NCBI RefSeq assembly: GCF_031020795.1
Contig: NZ_JAVHJP010000008.1
Span: 1 to 64,000, forward strand
DNA: 64,000 bases
Direction of reading: 5' to 3'
From: Hydrogenophaga pseudoflava
Lineage (GTDB): Bacteria > Pseudomonadota > Gammaproteobacteria > Burkholderiales > Burkholderiaceae_C
Positions 16,914 through 27,138 of the stretch are shown here, piece after piece. Every line of letters begins with the position of its first letter. Position 1 is the first letter of the stretch. The translations under genes and the position numbers were made by a program. Under the pieces are notes generated by a model. It did not search any database. It saw only the letters and a program-made list of their open reading frames with translations, and was not told the origin of the DNA.

Positions 16914-19900
16914 TCAGGCACCCTTCAACTTTTTGATGAGACCGCAGTCGGCAACCGGGCCCTTGACCTCAAGCTCAGCGGCAGTGTTGGGGCCCACCTT
17001 GGCGACGCTCATCAGCACTTCGAACAGCTCCTGCAGAGCCTTCATGTCTGCCGCGCTGACGTCGTTGAGCTGCAGGCGAACGGTGCCACCATCGGGTAGG
17101 ACCAGGTCGAAGACGTCGAGGTAGTCCACCTTGGACTTGCCGCCCTCGGACGTGTACACGTTGCCCATACGCTTCAGCAAAGGTAGAAGCTTGGTACGAG
17201 ACTGGTCGGCTTCCACCCGGAAGCCTGGCTTCGCGGCGGCCGTGAGCCATCCTCGCTCGGCAGCTTTTGCGCGGGTGATGATGCTGTGCTCAGGCGTTAC
17301 CTGGTCGAGCAGCGTGTTGCCGCCGGACTTCAGCTCGGGCTTGTAGTTCTGCTCGGGTTCGCCGACGTAGTACGCGATGGCTTCCTCGCTTGCCAGCGTG
17401 TGCAGAGCGTCGAGCACCAGGTTCTGGGGAACATTCCCGTGCTGTGTCGTGATGACCGTGACGACGTCCGCGACCTTGGCGGCGCCTTGGTTGATGACAG
17501 CCTCGCGAGTCCAGTCCTTGACTTTGGCAGGGCTGATGCTGCCAGCCATCCAATCGCGCTTCTTGGCACCTGGCTCCGTGACGATGCCCCAGCCCGCCTC
17601 CTCAAGGTTGACGTCCATGGGCACGCCACCTTGTTCGCGTGCAAAGAATTTGTCGGGCTTGTCGTTGTTGTCCTGCAGGCGGTAGACACACCAGTAGCCT
17701 TGCACTGCACCCTGGCGAAGGATGCGGTCTAGTAGGTCGGCGCGCTCCAGCATCGGCCAGTTGCGGCGCTGGTTGAAATTGTCCCGAACCGTTTTGACTT
17801 GAAGAGCATCCACGGCGTCGAAGAACAACTTGTTCAGCTGGAGCAACTTCTCCTGGGTGAGCGCGTCGTCTTGGGTGACGAGCTCGCCGTCACTGCGCAG
17901 GACCTCGCGGACCTTTTGCACCACGGCGATACCCGATTCGCCGCTGGAGGTGCGGACCTCCTTGCGAGCCAAGTTGCCCGAGGCAGAGGGGTACCAAAGG
18001 GTGTCGTAGAGCCGAACGGTTTCCGTCTCGAGGGCCTTTTCGCGTTCGGCACGCTGGGCACGGAAGTTGTCCGCCTCCAGGTGCTTCTCGGTCAGGCCAT
18101 ACGCGCCCGGTTGCTCGGCCAGGCGACGCATCGCAATGACCTGCTTGGCAATGCCGAGCAGCTTTTCAAAGGCTTGCGCCGTGCGTTGTGTCTTGTCCTC
18201 GTTCCAGGGGCCGTCCTGCACGGCCTTGCAGGTCTGAGGCAGCAATAGCAGCAGAAGGTTCTGGTTTCGCCGCGGGCCGGCGGCGGCCTCAGTGACCATC
18301 CGTTCAACATCGACGCTGCTAGTGCCCAGTGCCACCACGGCAAGCTGGGGTTGTCCGGGCTTGTCCTCGACATGGCCCGGCTCAAAAACGTCGTGGACGA
18401 TACGAAAGACTCCGGCTCCATCTTTGATGGCCGACCGGACGATGCCTGACACGTACTCCTGCGCAAGCGCATCGGTGACACCGTTGCGGATGCTGCCCAG
18501 GGCGCGATTCACCGACGGGTCCAGGCTTGCGTAGTAGCGACCGTCGCGTTCGCGCAGGTAGAAGGCCTCGTCCTTCAAGGCCTTCAAGGCCATCTCAACT
18601 TGCGGACCGGACATTTCCGGCATCACGCAGGTGAGCTGAGCCTCCTGCTGGTTGATGCCAAAAAGATTGGAGGCGAGCCCCTCAGCACGGCCGGCGAGGC
18701 TGTGCAGGAAGACGGCACGCCACACCACGACGTGCATTGGGATGCCTGCAGGGTGTGGATTGGCGCGGTCGCACAGTTCAGCCCGGCTGTAGCCCGCTTC
18801 CATCTCGGAGGACCCGGGGCCGCCAACGTCGGTGTTGACGACGACCTGGAGCTCACCCGTGCCAGTTCGGCCCAGTAGCTCGTTGAGGATGCGCTCGTCC
18901 TTCAGGTCTATATCGCCGGTCTGCACAATCGACAGAGGACGCTGCTTCTCCCAAAGGTTGCGGATGACCAGCGACAGCATCCGCAGCACACCGCGGGTGC
19001 CTTGGAAGTTCTCGACCGAGGCGAGCTTCTGGTTCAGGAACTCGATGAAGGTCGGGTGGAACGGATAGAAGTTCTGGATGCGCTCGACATAGTCATTGCC
19101 TTGCGCGTGCGCCGGCAGGTAGCTGGACGACGCTTTGTAGGCCTGACCAAACTCTTTCGCGACCTCGGCTGCCTTGGCCGTGTCGATGCTGGTGAAGAGC
19201 CGACGGGCGAGCAGGCGTGAAAGCTCGGAGGCTGCTACGGGCACGACCGTGGTGGCGGCACGTGCGACCACGCTGTTGGTGCCTTCCGCAGCCTTCTCTG
19301 CAAGCGCAACTGCCTCGGCCTCAGTGACCTCCTTGCCCATCACCTTGCCCACGACGTCCTTCAGGGACTTGGCCTGGCGAGAGAAGGCGTCCGTCGAACC
19401 AGAGAGCGTGATGACCACCGACAGGCCTTCGTTGGTCTGTGCGTAGTTCAGCAGCGTCATCAAGAAGGCCTGGAGTTGCTCGGCGCCGTTGGCTCGCGCC
19501 GCTTCAAGACGGGTGGCGTACTGAGCCATCTCGTCCAGCATCACCAGCACCTTGTTGCCGGCGAACACTGCCTTCATGAACTCCTTGCCCGGGGCCGAGA
19601 AGCTGGTCACTTCGTCCTGCAGGGACTTGTAGAGCGCCTCGCCGCCTACCTGGTAGGCCATCTCGCCCCAGAGGGTGTACGGCTGAACCTTCGCGCCCTT
19701 GACCGCCTGAACCGGAAGCTCATCGCCGACGATGCCCACGACGATGACGCTGCCAGGTGCCGGCAATAGCTTGTCGTCCAACAGCGCCGTTGTGACTCCC
19801 GCCAGAGCGGTGCCGTGCTTGCCGATGTGCGTGAGACCAATCAGGGTGTGGGTCTTGCCGCCCCCGAAGCCGGTTTCCAGCCTGTGAACTGCGGGCGCGG

Positions 19901-20135
19901 ACAGGTCGCCGGACAGGCGTCGGTAGACGTCCCCCAGCACCTGACGCATGCCGTTGGTGGGGTAGGTCGCCTGTCCGAAGAATGTCTTCGGGTCCGTGTA
20001 GACGGCGCTCGCGGCCGCCGCACCACCTTGGTAGTGCTCCAGCACGGCAGACAGACTCGCCGTGAAGACTTCAGGGTTGAAGCTCCCGGTAATCAGGTCC
20101 GGGCGGGGTTGGCAGACTTGGTAGATGGTGGTCAT
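16914..20135 (-). CDS. DUF499 anti-phage-associated ATPase
   Basis: 1073 residues. The P-loop 'GFGGGKTHT' (89-97) and Walker B 'KVLVMLDEMAQY' (195-206, D201/E202) near the N-terminus are the hallmark of DUF499 proteins, which resemble the BREX/Pgl ATPase BrxC in layout. The region to about residue 480 is an AAA+-like module. The remainder is helical, with a probable winged-helix region and a small alpha/beta C-terminal domain. DUF499 proteins occur with DUF1156 methylases and SNF2/PLD helicases in defence islands. The start overlaps the upstream regulator stop by 4 bp, so both are translated as a unit. Confidence 0.9.
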   Translation of the reverse strand: MTTIYQVCQPRPDLITGSFNPEVFTASLSAVLEHYQGGAAAASAVYTDPKTFFGQATYPTNGMRQVLGDVYRRLSGDLSAPAVHRLETGFGGGKTHTLIGLTHIGKHGTALAGVTTALLDDKLLPAPGSVIVVGIVGDELPVQAVKGAKVQPYTLWGEMAYQVGGEALYKSLQDEVTSFSAPGKEFMKAVFAGNKVLVMLDEMAQYATRLEAARANGAEQLQAFLMTLLNYAQTNEGLSVVITLSGSTDAFSRQAKSLKDVVGKVMGKEVTEAEAVALAEKAAEGTNSVVARAATTVVPVAASELSRLLARRLFTSIDTAKAAEVAKEFGQAYKASSSYLPAHAQGNDYVERIQNFYPFHPTFIEFLNQKLASVENFQGTRGVLRMLSLVIRNLWEKQRPLSIVQTGDIDLKDERILNELLGRTGTGELQVVVNTDVGGPGSSEMEAGYSRAELCDRANPHPAGIPMHVVVWRAVFLHSLAGRAEGLASNLFGINQQEAQLTCVMPEMSGPQVEMALKALKDEAFYLRERDGRYYASLDPSVNRALGSIRNGVTDALAQEYVSGIVRSAIKDGAGVFRIVHDVFEPGHVEDKPGQPQLAVVALGTSSVDVERMVTEAAAGPRRNQNLLLLLLPQTCKAVQDGPWNEDKTQRTAQAFEKLLGIAKQVIAMRRLAEQPGAYGLTEKHLEADNFRAQRAEREKALETETVRLYDTLWYPSASGNLARKEVRTSSGESGIAVVQKVREVLRSDGELVTQDDALTQEKLLQLNKLFFDAVDALQVKTVRDNFNQRRNWPMLERADLLDRILRQGAVQGYWCVYRLQDNNDKPDKFFAREQGGVPMDVNLEEAGWGIVTEPGAKKRDWMAGSISPAKVKDWTREAVINQGAAKVADVVTVITTQHGNVPQNLVLDALHTLASEEAIAYYVGEPEQNYKPELKSGGNTLLDQVTPEHSIITRAKAAERGWLTAAAKPGFRVEADQSRTKLLPLLKRMGNVYTSEGGKSKVDYLDVFDLVLPDGGTVRLQLNDVSAADMKALQELFEVLMSVAKVGPNTAAELEVKGPVADCGLIKKLKGA

Positions 20136-20347
20136 GGGCGTCCCTGGCTGGTCGGTTCTTCTGGCACTGTTGAAATCTCCTCCTCCGTCGGCATCGTCAG
20201 CCCGTGTCGCGCGTAGTAGTCCATCACCAGCGCCTCAAGCATGTTGGCCATGCTCCGGTGCTCTCGTTCGCCCATCTGTCGAAGAGCGACCTTGAATGTC
20301 TTGGTTGTTTTGATAGACAAAACTTCTGTTTTTCTGGACGTGGCCAT
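20132..20347 (-). CDS. Ribbon-helix-helix regulator at the head of the defence operon
   Basis: 71 residues from the chosen ATG at 20347; an upstream ATG at 20383 would add 12 residues but would place the start inside the promoter/operator. The sequence shows a beta strand ('TEVLSIKTTKTF'), helix 1 ('KVALRQMGEREHR') and helix 2 ('SMANMLEALVMDYYARHG'), the Arc/CopG ribbon-helix-helix plan, followed by an acidic/proline tail. It is the first gene of the operon and overlaps the DUF499 start. The inverted repeat in front of it suggests autoregulation of the whole defence operon. Alternatively it could be an antitoxin-like subunit that contacts DUF499. Confidence 0.75.
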   Translation of the reverse strand: MATSRKTEVLSIKTTKTFKVALRQMGEREHRSMANMLEALVMDYYARHGLTMPTEEEISTVPEEPTSQGRP

Positions 20348-20361
20348 AGCTCGCCCCGGTG

Positions 20362-20408
20362 GTAAGTAGATGTATTCCATCATACTTACGAATCACCGAG
20401 GCGTTGAA
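20362..20408 (-). promoter_or_regulatory. Promoter with overlapping inverted repeat for the defence operon
   Basis: On the minus strand a -10 box TATGAT (20384-20379) and a weak -35 TTCAAC (20408-20403) are separated by 18 bp. Over and just after the -10 lies an inverted repeat with arms GTAAGTA (20362-20368) and TACTTAC (20383-20389). The downstream arm is 15 bp before the chosen start codon of the ribbon-helix-helix gene. A repressor on this repeat would block the promoter directly. Function is inferred from geometry and from the adjacent regulator gene. Confidence 0.5.
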
Positions 20409-20581
20409 AATCTAACTTCCGCATTCTTTCGCTGGATAGATGCGTGGGTTAAGAGCTTGATTGTTGGCCCGTATATCCCAACGAGCTATGACCCATGTAT
20501 GGGGCTGACACTCAATGTGCCGGCTAGCGTAACCAGGACCAGGGTAAAGCTAGAAAGCTAGGCAACAGCTACCGAAGCGAA

Positions 20582-20613
20582 GAGGCCCATAAATTTCTCA
20601 ATTTATGGGCCTC
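20582..20613. terminator. 14-bp perfect hairpin downstream of gyrB
   Basis: Arms GAGGCCCATAAATT (20582-20595) and AATTTATGGGCCTC (20600-20613) enclose a TCTC loop, 35 bp beyond the gyrB stop. No strong U-tract follows on either strand, so it may be a weak or Rho-assisted terminator or a transcript-stabilising structure for gyrB. A degenerate third copy of one arm (TTATGGG) is repeated at about 20625-20631. The rest of the 20414-20647 gap shows no gene; it is the junction between core chromosome and defence island. Confidence 0.5.
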
Positions 20614-20647
20614 GGTTTCTCAGCTTATGGGTCGCTCTACACTTACA

Positions 20648-23284
<2,637 letters not shown>

Positions 23285-23294
23285 TCAGTAAACG

Positions 23295-23321
23295 CCAAAC
23301 CCGCGTGGCTCGCGGGTTTGG
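23295..23321. terminator. Hairpin between dnaN and gyrB
   Basis: Arms CCAAACCCGCG (23295-23305) and CGCGGGTTTGG (23311-23321) around a 5-nt loop form an 11-bp perfect stem. On the minus strand it follows the dnaN stop by about 26 nt and precedes the gyrB start by about 29 nt. There is only a short T-containing tail (CGTTT), so it is likely a partial terminator or attenuator within a dnaN-gyrB transcript. Confidence 0.5.
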
Positions 23322-23347
23322 AAGGTGTATCGCTTGGTGTCAGCGGA

Positions 23348-24454
23348 TCAGATCCGCATGGGCATCACGACGTACTTGAACGCGTTGTCTTCGGGGTTGG
23401 TGATCAGCGCGGAGCTGTTGCCGTCCTGCAGTTCGATGCGGACCATCTCCTGGCCCATGTTCTGCAGCGCGTCAATCAGGTAGGTGACGTTGAAACCGAT
23501 CTCGATCGCGTCACCGCCGTAGTCGATGTCGAGCTCGTCGACCGCCTCTTCCTGCTCGGCGTTGCTGGAGGCGACGCGCAGCGTGCCCGGCTCGACGTTC
23601 AGGCGCACGCCCTTGAACTTCTCGCTGGTCATGATCGCGGTGCGCTGCAGGCTGGCCAGCAGCGGCTGGCGACCCAGCGTGACGATGTTCTTGTGGTTTT
23701 TCGGGATGACGCGGTTGTAGTCGGGGAACTTGCCCTCGACCAGCTTGGTGACGAACTCCATGCCGTCGAAGCTGAACTTGGCCTGGTTGGCGGCGAACTG
23801 CATCTCGATCGCGCCTTCCTTGTCAGACAGCAGGCGCTGCAGTTCGAGCACGGTCTTGCGCGGCAGGATGACCTCCTGCTTGGGCACCTCCACGTCGAGT
23901 TCGGCGCTGGCGAATGCCAGGCGGTGGCCGTCGGTGGCGACCAGCGAGAGCTTCTGGCCTTCGGCCACGAACAGGATGCCGTTGAGGTAGTAGCGGATGT
24001 CGTGCACCGCCATCGCGAACGAGACCTGGCCCAGCAGACTCTTGAGCGTCTTCTGCGGCACGCTGAACACGGGGCCGAAGCTGGCCGATTCCTGCACCAG
24101 CGGGAAGTCCTCGGGCGGCATGCTCTGGAGCGTGAAGCGGCTCTTGCCTCCCTTGAGAATGGTCTTGCCTCCGGTGTGCTCCAGGCTCACGGCCTGGTCG
24201 GCCGGCATGGTGCGCAGGATGTCGATCAGCTTGCGGGCGCCGATCGTGGTGGCAAAGCTGCCGTCGTCGCCGCCCAGCTCGGCCGTGGTGCGGATCTGGA
24301 TTTCGAGGTCGCTGGTGGTCAGCTGGACCTGCGAGCCGGTCTTGCGCAGCAACACGTTGGCCAGGATGGGCAGCGTGTGGCGCCGCTCGACGATGCCGGC
24401 GACCGACTGCAGTGCGGCCAGCACCTGGGCCTGGGAAGACTTCAAAACGATCAT
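23348..24454 (-). CDS. dnaN: DNA polymerase III sliding clamp (beta subunit)
   Basis: 368 residues from the ATG at 24454 ('MIVLKSSQAQVL'); an in-frame GTG 18 bp upstream would add six unconserved residues. The three-domain clamp architecture is complete, with the conserved 'RHTLPILANVLL' near the N-terminus, 'ATDGHRLAFA' in domain 2 and the terminal 'YVVMPMRI' hydrophobic tail motif that closes the partner-binding pocket. It encircles DNA and tethers Pol III and repair enzymes. It lies between dnaA and gyrB in the canonical origin order. Confidence 0.97.
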   Translation of the reverse strand: MIVLKSSQAQVLAALQSVAGIVERRHTLPILANVLLRKTGSQVQLTTSDLEIQIRTTAELGGDDGSFATTIGARKLIDILRTMPADQAVSLEHTGGKTILKGGKSRFTLQSMPPEDFPLVQESASFGPVFSVPQKTLKSLLGQVSFAMAVHDIRYYLNGILFVAEGQKLSLVATDGHRLAFASAELDVEVPKQEVILPRKTVLELQRLLSDKEGAIEMQFAANQAKFSFDGMEFVTKLVEGKFPDYNRVIPKNHKNIVTLGRQPLLASLQRTAIMTSEKFKGVRLNVEPGTLRVASSNAEQEEAVDELDIDYGGDAIEIGFNVTYLIDALQNMGQEMVRIELQDGNSSALITNPEDNAFKYVVMPMRI

Positions 24455-24586
24455 GTCAGACTCTTTCGTCACTGGTTGACTGGCGCTTTGTCACGGCGCT
24501 CTCCTCGGGCGTTCCTCGCAGCCCCCTCGAAACCCAAAACGTGCCTATTTTCACCTGTTTTTACAGACCACCCCTGGCGCCCACGG

Positions 24587-25993
24587 TCAGCCTTTCAGGG
24601 TCTGCTCCAGCACGTGCAACTGCTGGTTCAGCTCGGTGTTGGTCTGGCGTTCGGCGGCGATCTTGCGCACCGCGTGCAGCACGGTCGTGTGGTCCCGGCC
24701 ACCGAACAGCTCGCCGATCTCGGGCAGGCTCTTCTGGGTCAGCTCCTTGGCCAGGAACATCGCGATCTGGCGCGGCCGCGCAATGCTGGCCGGGCGCTTC
24801 TTCGAATACATGTCCGCGACCTTGATCTTGTAGTAGTCGGCCACGGTTTTCTGGATGTTCTCGACCGAGATCTGGCGGTTCTGGATCGACAGCAAATCCT
24901 TGAGTGCGTCGCGCGCCAGCTGGATCGAGATGTCCTTCTGGTTGAAGCGGCTGTAGGCCAGGATCTTGCGCAGCGCGCCTTCGAGCTCGCGCACGTTCGA
25001 GCGCACGTTCTTGGCGACGAAGAAGGCCACTTCCTCGGGCATCACGGCGTTCTCGGCCGCGGCCTTGTTGATCAGGATCGCCACCCGCATCTCCAGCTCG
25101 GGCGGCTCGATGGCCACCGTCAGGCCCGAATCAAAGCGCGAGACCAGCCGCTCATGGATGTCGGCCAGGCCCTTGGGGTAGGTGTCGCTGGTCAGCACGA
25201 TATGGCTCTTGCGGGCCAGCAGCGCCTCGAAGGCGTTGAAGAACTCCTCCTGCGTGCGCTCCTTGTTGGCGAAGAACTGCACGTCGTCGATCAGCAGCAG
25301 ATCGAGCGAGTGGTAGCGCTCCTTGAATTCGTCGAAGGTCTTGCGCTGGTAGGACTTGACCACATCCGAGACGAACTGTTCGGCGTGGATGTACAGAACC
25401 TTGGCCTGCGGCTTGTCGGCCAGCAGCTGGTTGCCGATCGCGTGCACCAGGTGGGTCTTGCCCAGACCGACGCCGCCGTAGATGAACAGCGGGTTGTAGA
25501 GCTGGCCCAGACTACCGGCCACGTGCATCGCCGCGGCGCGCGCCATGCGGTTGGCCGAGCCTTCGACCAGGGTGGTGAAGGTCAGTGCCGGGTTCAGGCG
25601 GCTGCGTGGCCCGGTGGTGGCGGTCGGCTCAGTGGGCGCCACGTCGGGCAGCTCGGCCAGCACCTGCTCCTGCACGGTGCGAGAAGACGGCACAGTCCGG
25701 CTCGGCGTTTCGCGCGGAGCAAGCGCTAACTCCAAAAGAACCGGAGCACCCTGGATGCCTTCCAGCAAGGCGGAGATGCGGGCGGCGTACTGGGCCCGGA
25801 TCCAGTCCATCTTGAAGCGGTTGGCGACGGCCACGGTCACCCGCGAACCATCGGGGGCGACGGTGGCCGAAAGGGGGCGGATCCAGGTATTGAACTGCTG
25901 CTCGGGAATTTCCTGGGCCAGACGGTCGACGCAGGACAGCCAGAGCGACGAGGCGTCGCTGGCAGCAGAAAGGGGGGAATGGCCCTCGATCAT
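24587..25993 (-). CDS. dnaA: Chromosomal replication initiator DnaA
   Basis: 468 residues from the ATG at 25993 ('[16 protein letters not shown]'). The frame remains open for another 83 codons upstream, but that stretch overlaps the DnaA box and has no conserved sequence. Domain I is '[24 protein letters not shown]'. The AAA+ domain has Walker A '[10 protein letters not shown]' and Walker B '[10 protein letters not shown]'. Domain IV carries the DnaA signature '[15 protein letters not shown]' for DnaA-box binding. No clear Shine-Dalgarno precedes the ATG, an oddity that may reflect tight control. Confidence 0.97.
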   Translation of the reverse strand: MIEGHSPLSAASDASSLWLSCVDRLAQEIPEQQFNTWIRPLSATVAPDGSRVTVAVANRFKMDWIRAQYAARISALLEGIQGAPVLLELALAPRETPSRTVPSSRTVQEQVLAELPDVAPTEPTATTGPRSRLNPALTFTTLVEGSANRMARAAAMHVAGSLGQLYNPLFIYGGVGLGKTHLVHAIGNQLLADKPQAKVLYIHAEQFVSDVVKSYQRKTFDEFKERYHSLDLLLIDDVQFFANKERTQEEFFNAFEALLARKSHIVLTSDTYPKGLADIHERLVSRFDSGLTVAIEPPELEMRVAILINKAAAENAVMPEEVAFFVAKNVRSNVRELEGALRKILAYSRFNQKDISIQLARDALKDLLSIQNRQISVENIQKTVADYYKIKVADMYSKKRPASIARPRQIAMFLAKELTQKSLPEIGELFGGRDHTTVLHAVRKIAAERQTNTELNQQLHVLEQTLKG

Positions 25994-26235
25994 GAAACGG
26001 GAAAGGAAGGTTGTTCTTGTGGACAAACGGCTCGGGGCTGGACCGGCATTGTAGGCCCGCAGAAAAGTTATCCACACCCTTGGGGCGACTGTTACAAGTT
26101 CGGTCCCCGGACGGCCAGACCGGTCGGGAATGGGGTTCGAGACGGCTGCGCTTGCTGGTTTCAGGCTTTCTCGGCGATAATTGCGGGTTTCCCTCCAACT
26201 TGAAATAGCCCTGGCCTTGCCTGGGCCGCACTGCC
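25994..26235. other. Candidate chromosomal replication origin (oriC) between dnaA and rpmH
   Basis: The gap separates minus-strand dnaA-dnaN-gyrB from plus-strand rpmH-rnpA-yidD-yidC, and it is where gene orientation switches in this window. It holds one consensus DnaA box, TTATCCACA (26068-26076, plus strand), and one near-consensus box TTGTCCACA on the minus strand (26026-26018). No obvious 13-mer AT-rich unwinding element was found, so the functional origin could extend elsewhere. Assignment is by gene context plus the single perfect box. Confidence 0.5.
26152..26181 (+). promoter_or_regulatory. Probable sigma-70 promoter of rpmH-rnpA-yidD-yidC
   Basis: TTGCTG (26152-26157), an 18-bp spacer and GATAAT (26176-26181) match the -35/-10 pattern and lie 60 bp before the rpmH start. 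This is the expected location of the strong ribosomal-protein promoter of this operon. Confidence 0.5.
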
Positions 26236-26241
26236 ATGGCA

Positions 26242-26376
26242 ATGAAACGCACCTACCAGCCTTCGAAGATCAAGCGCGCCCGTACCCACGGTTTCCTCGT
26301 GCGCATGAAGACCCGCGGTGGCCGCGCCGTCATCAACGCACGCCGCGCCAAGGGCCGCAAGCGTCTGGCCGTCTGA
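26242..26376 (+). CDS. rpmH: 50S ribosomal protein L34
   Basis: 44 residues beginning '[18 protein letters not shown]' and ending 'KGRKRLAV', an essentially full-length match to bacterial L34, a small basic protein of the large ribosomal subunit. A second in-frame ATG six bases upstream (26236) would add Met-Ala; the family start is the Met-Lys-Arg-Thr one. It leads the rpmH-rnpA-yidD-yidC operon and sits directly beside the origin, giving high dosage. Confidence 0.98.
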   Translation: MKRTYQPSKIKRARTHGFLVRMKTRGGRAVINARRAKGRKRLAV

Positions 26377-26458
26377 GCCTGATACGCCCTGCCGCATCGA
26401 TCGGTTGTTGGTCGGCCGGGCCCACGCTCTCCAGCGCGCCTGTGACTCCGGTCGTCTG

Positions 26459-26854
26459 ATGCAGCGCATCCGGACCCGGCCCCAGTTCCAGGCCGCCATG
26501 GCGGGTGCCATCGTGGCCAAAACCCCTCATTTCGCCCTGCACCGGTTGGCATTGCCCGGACCGGAGCACGGGCGTTTGCTGTTTCCGGTGTCCGACACCT
26601 GGGTGGGGGTCGTGCTGCCCAAACGCTGGGCCAAGCGGGCCGTCACGCGCAACGCTATCCGGCGTCAGGTGTACGAGGCCGCCCGCCTGGTTGCGGACCG
26701 GTTGCCGCCGGCGGCGCTGGTCGTGCGCCTGCGCAGCGGCTTCAGCCGGGAGCAGTTTGTGAGCGCCACGTCCGACCTGCTCAAGCAGGCGGTGCGCACC
26801 GAGCTGACCCAGTTGCTCGGGCGCGTCGCCGCACGGCCGGAGGTTGCGGCATGA
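26459..26854 (+). CDS. rnpA: Ribonuclease P protein component
   Basis: 131 residues from the ATG at 26459 ('MQRIRTRPQFQAAM'). The protein assists the RNase P RNA in maturing tRNA 5' ends. The RNR signature 'AKRAVTRNAIRRQ' lies near the centre, followed by the conserved 'LVVRLRSGF' strand. The reading frame extends upstream over the end of rpmH without conservation, so the 26459 start is preferred. The stop overlaps the start of yidD by 4 bp. Confidence 0.95.
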   Translation: MQRIRTRPQFQAAMAGAIVAKTPHFALHRLALPGPEHGRLLFPVSDTWVGVVLPKRWAKRAVTRNAIRRQVYEAARLVADRLPPAALVVRLRSGFSREQFVSATSDLLKQAVRTELTQLLGRVAARPEVAA

Positions 26855-27138
26855 TGCGCGACTGGCCGCGTCAGGCCCTGATCGGACTGGTCAGGGGCTA
26901 CCGCCTGTTCCTCAGTCCCTGGTTGGGCGGCAGCTGCCGCTTCGAGCCCACCTGTTCGGTCTACGCGCTGGGGGCGTTGCAGCGCCATGGCGCCCTGGCC
27001 GGTGGTTACCTGATGCTCAGGCGCATCGGCCGCTGTGGTCCCTGGTGCGAGGGAGGCTGCGACCCGGTGCCCGACACGACACCCGCACTGTTCTCTCACC
27101 TGATTCCTGTTTCCTCAGAAAAGAAGAACCCTTCATGA
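26851..27138 (+). CDS. yidD: Membrane protein insertion efficiency factor YidD
   Basis: 95 residues. The YidD signature is complete: 'RLFLSPWLGGSCRFEPTCS', 'YALGALQRHG' and 'RCGPWCEGGCDPVP', with the conserved cysteines. YidD is a small membrane-associated protein thought to help YidC-dependent insertion. The start overlaps rnpA and the stop overlaps the yidC ATG by 4 bp, so the three proteins are translationally coupled. The last about 20 residues are less conserved than the core. Confidence 0.95.
   Translation: MMRDWPRQALIGLVRGYRLFLSPWLGGSCRFEPTCSVYALGALQRHGALAGGYLMLRRIGRCGPWCEGGCDPVPDTTPALFSHLIPVSSEKKNPS

Noticed and set aside
6126-20347. Canonical BREX or DISARM system
   Set aside because: No PglZ, BrxL, DrmA or DrmB (DUF1998) is encoded; only the ATPase/methylase/helicase logic is shared.
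24473-24586. dnaA-dnaN gap as alternative origin
   Set aside because: No DnaA box was found in these 114 bp.
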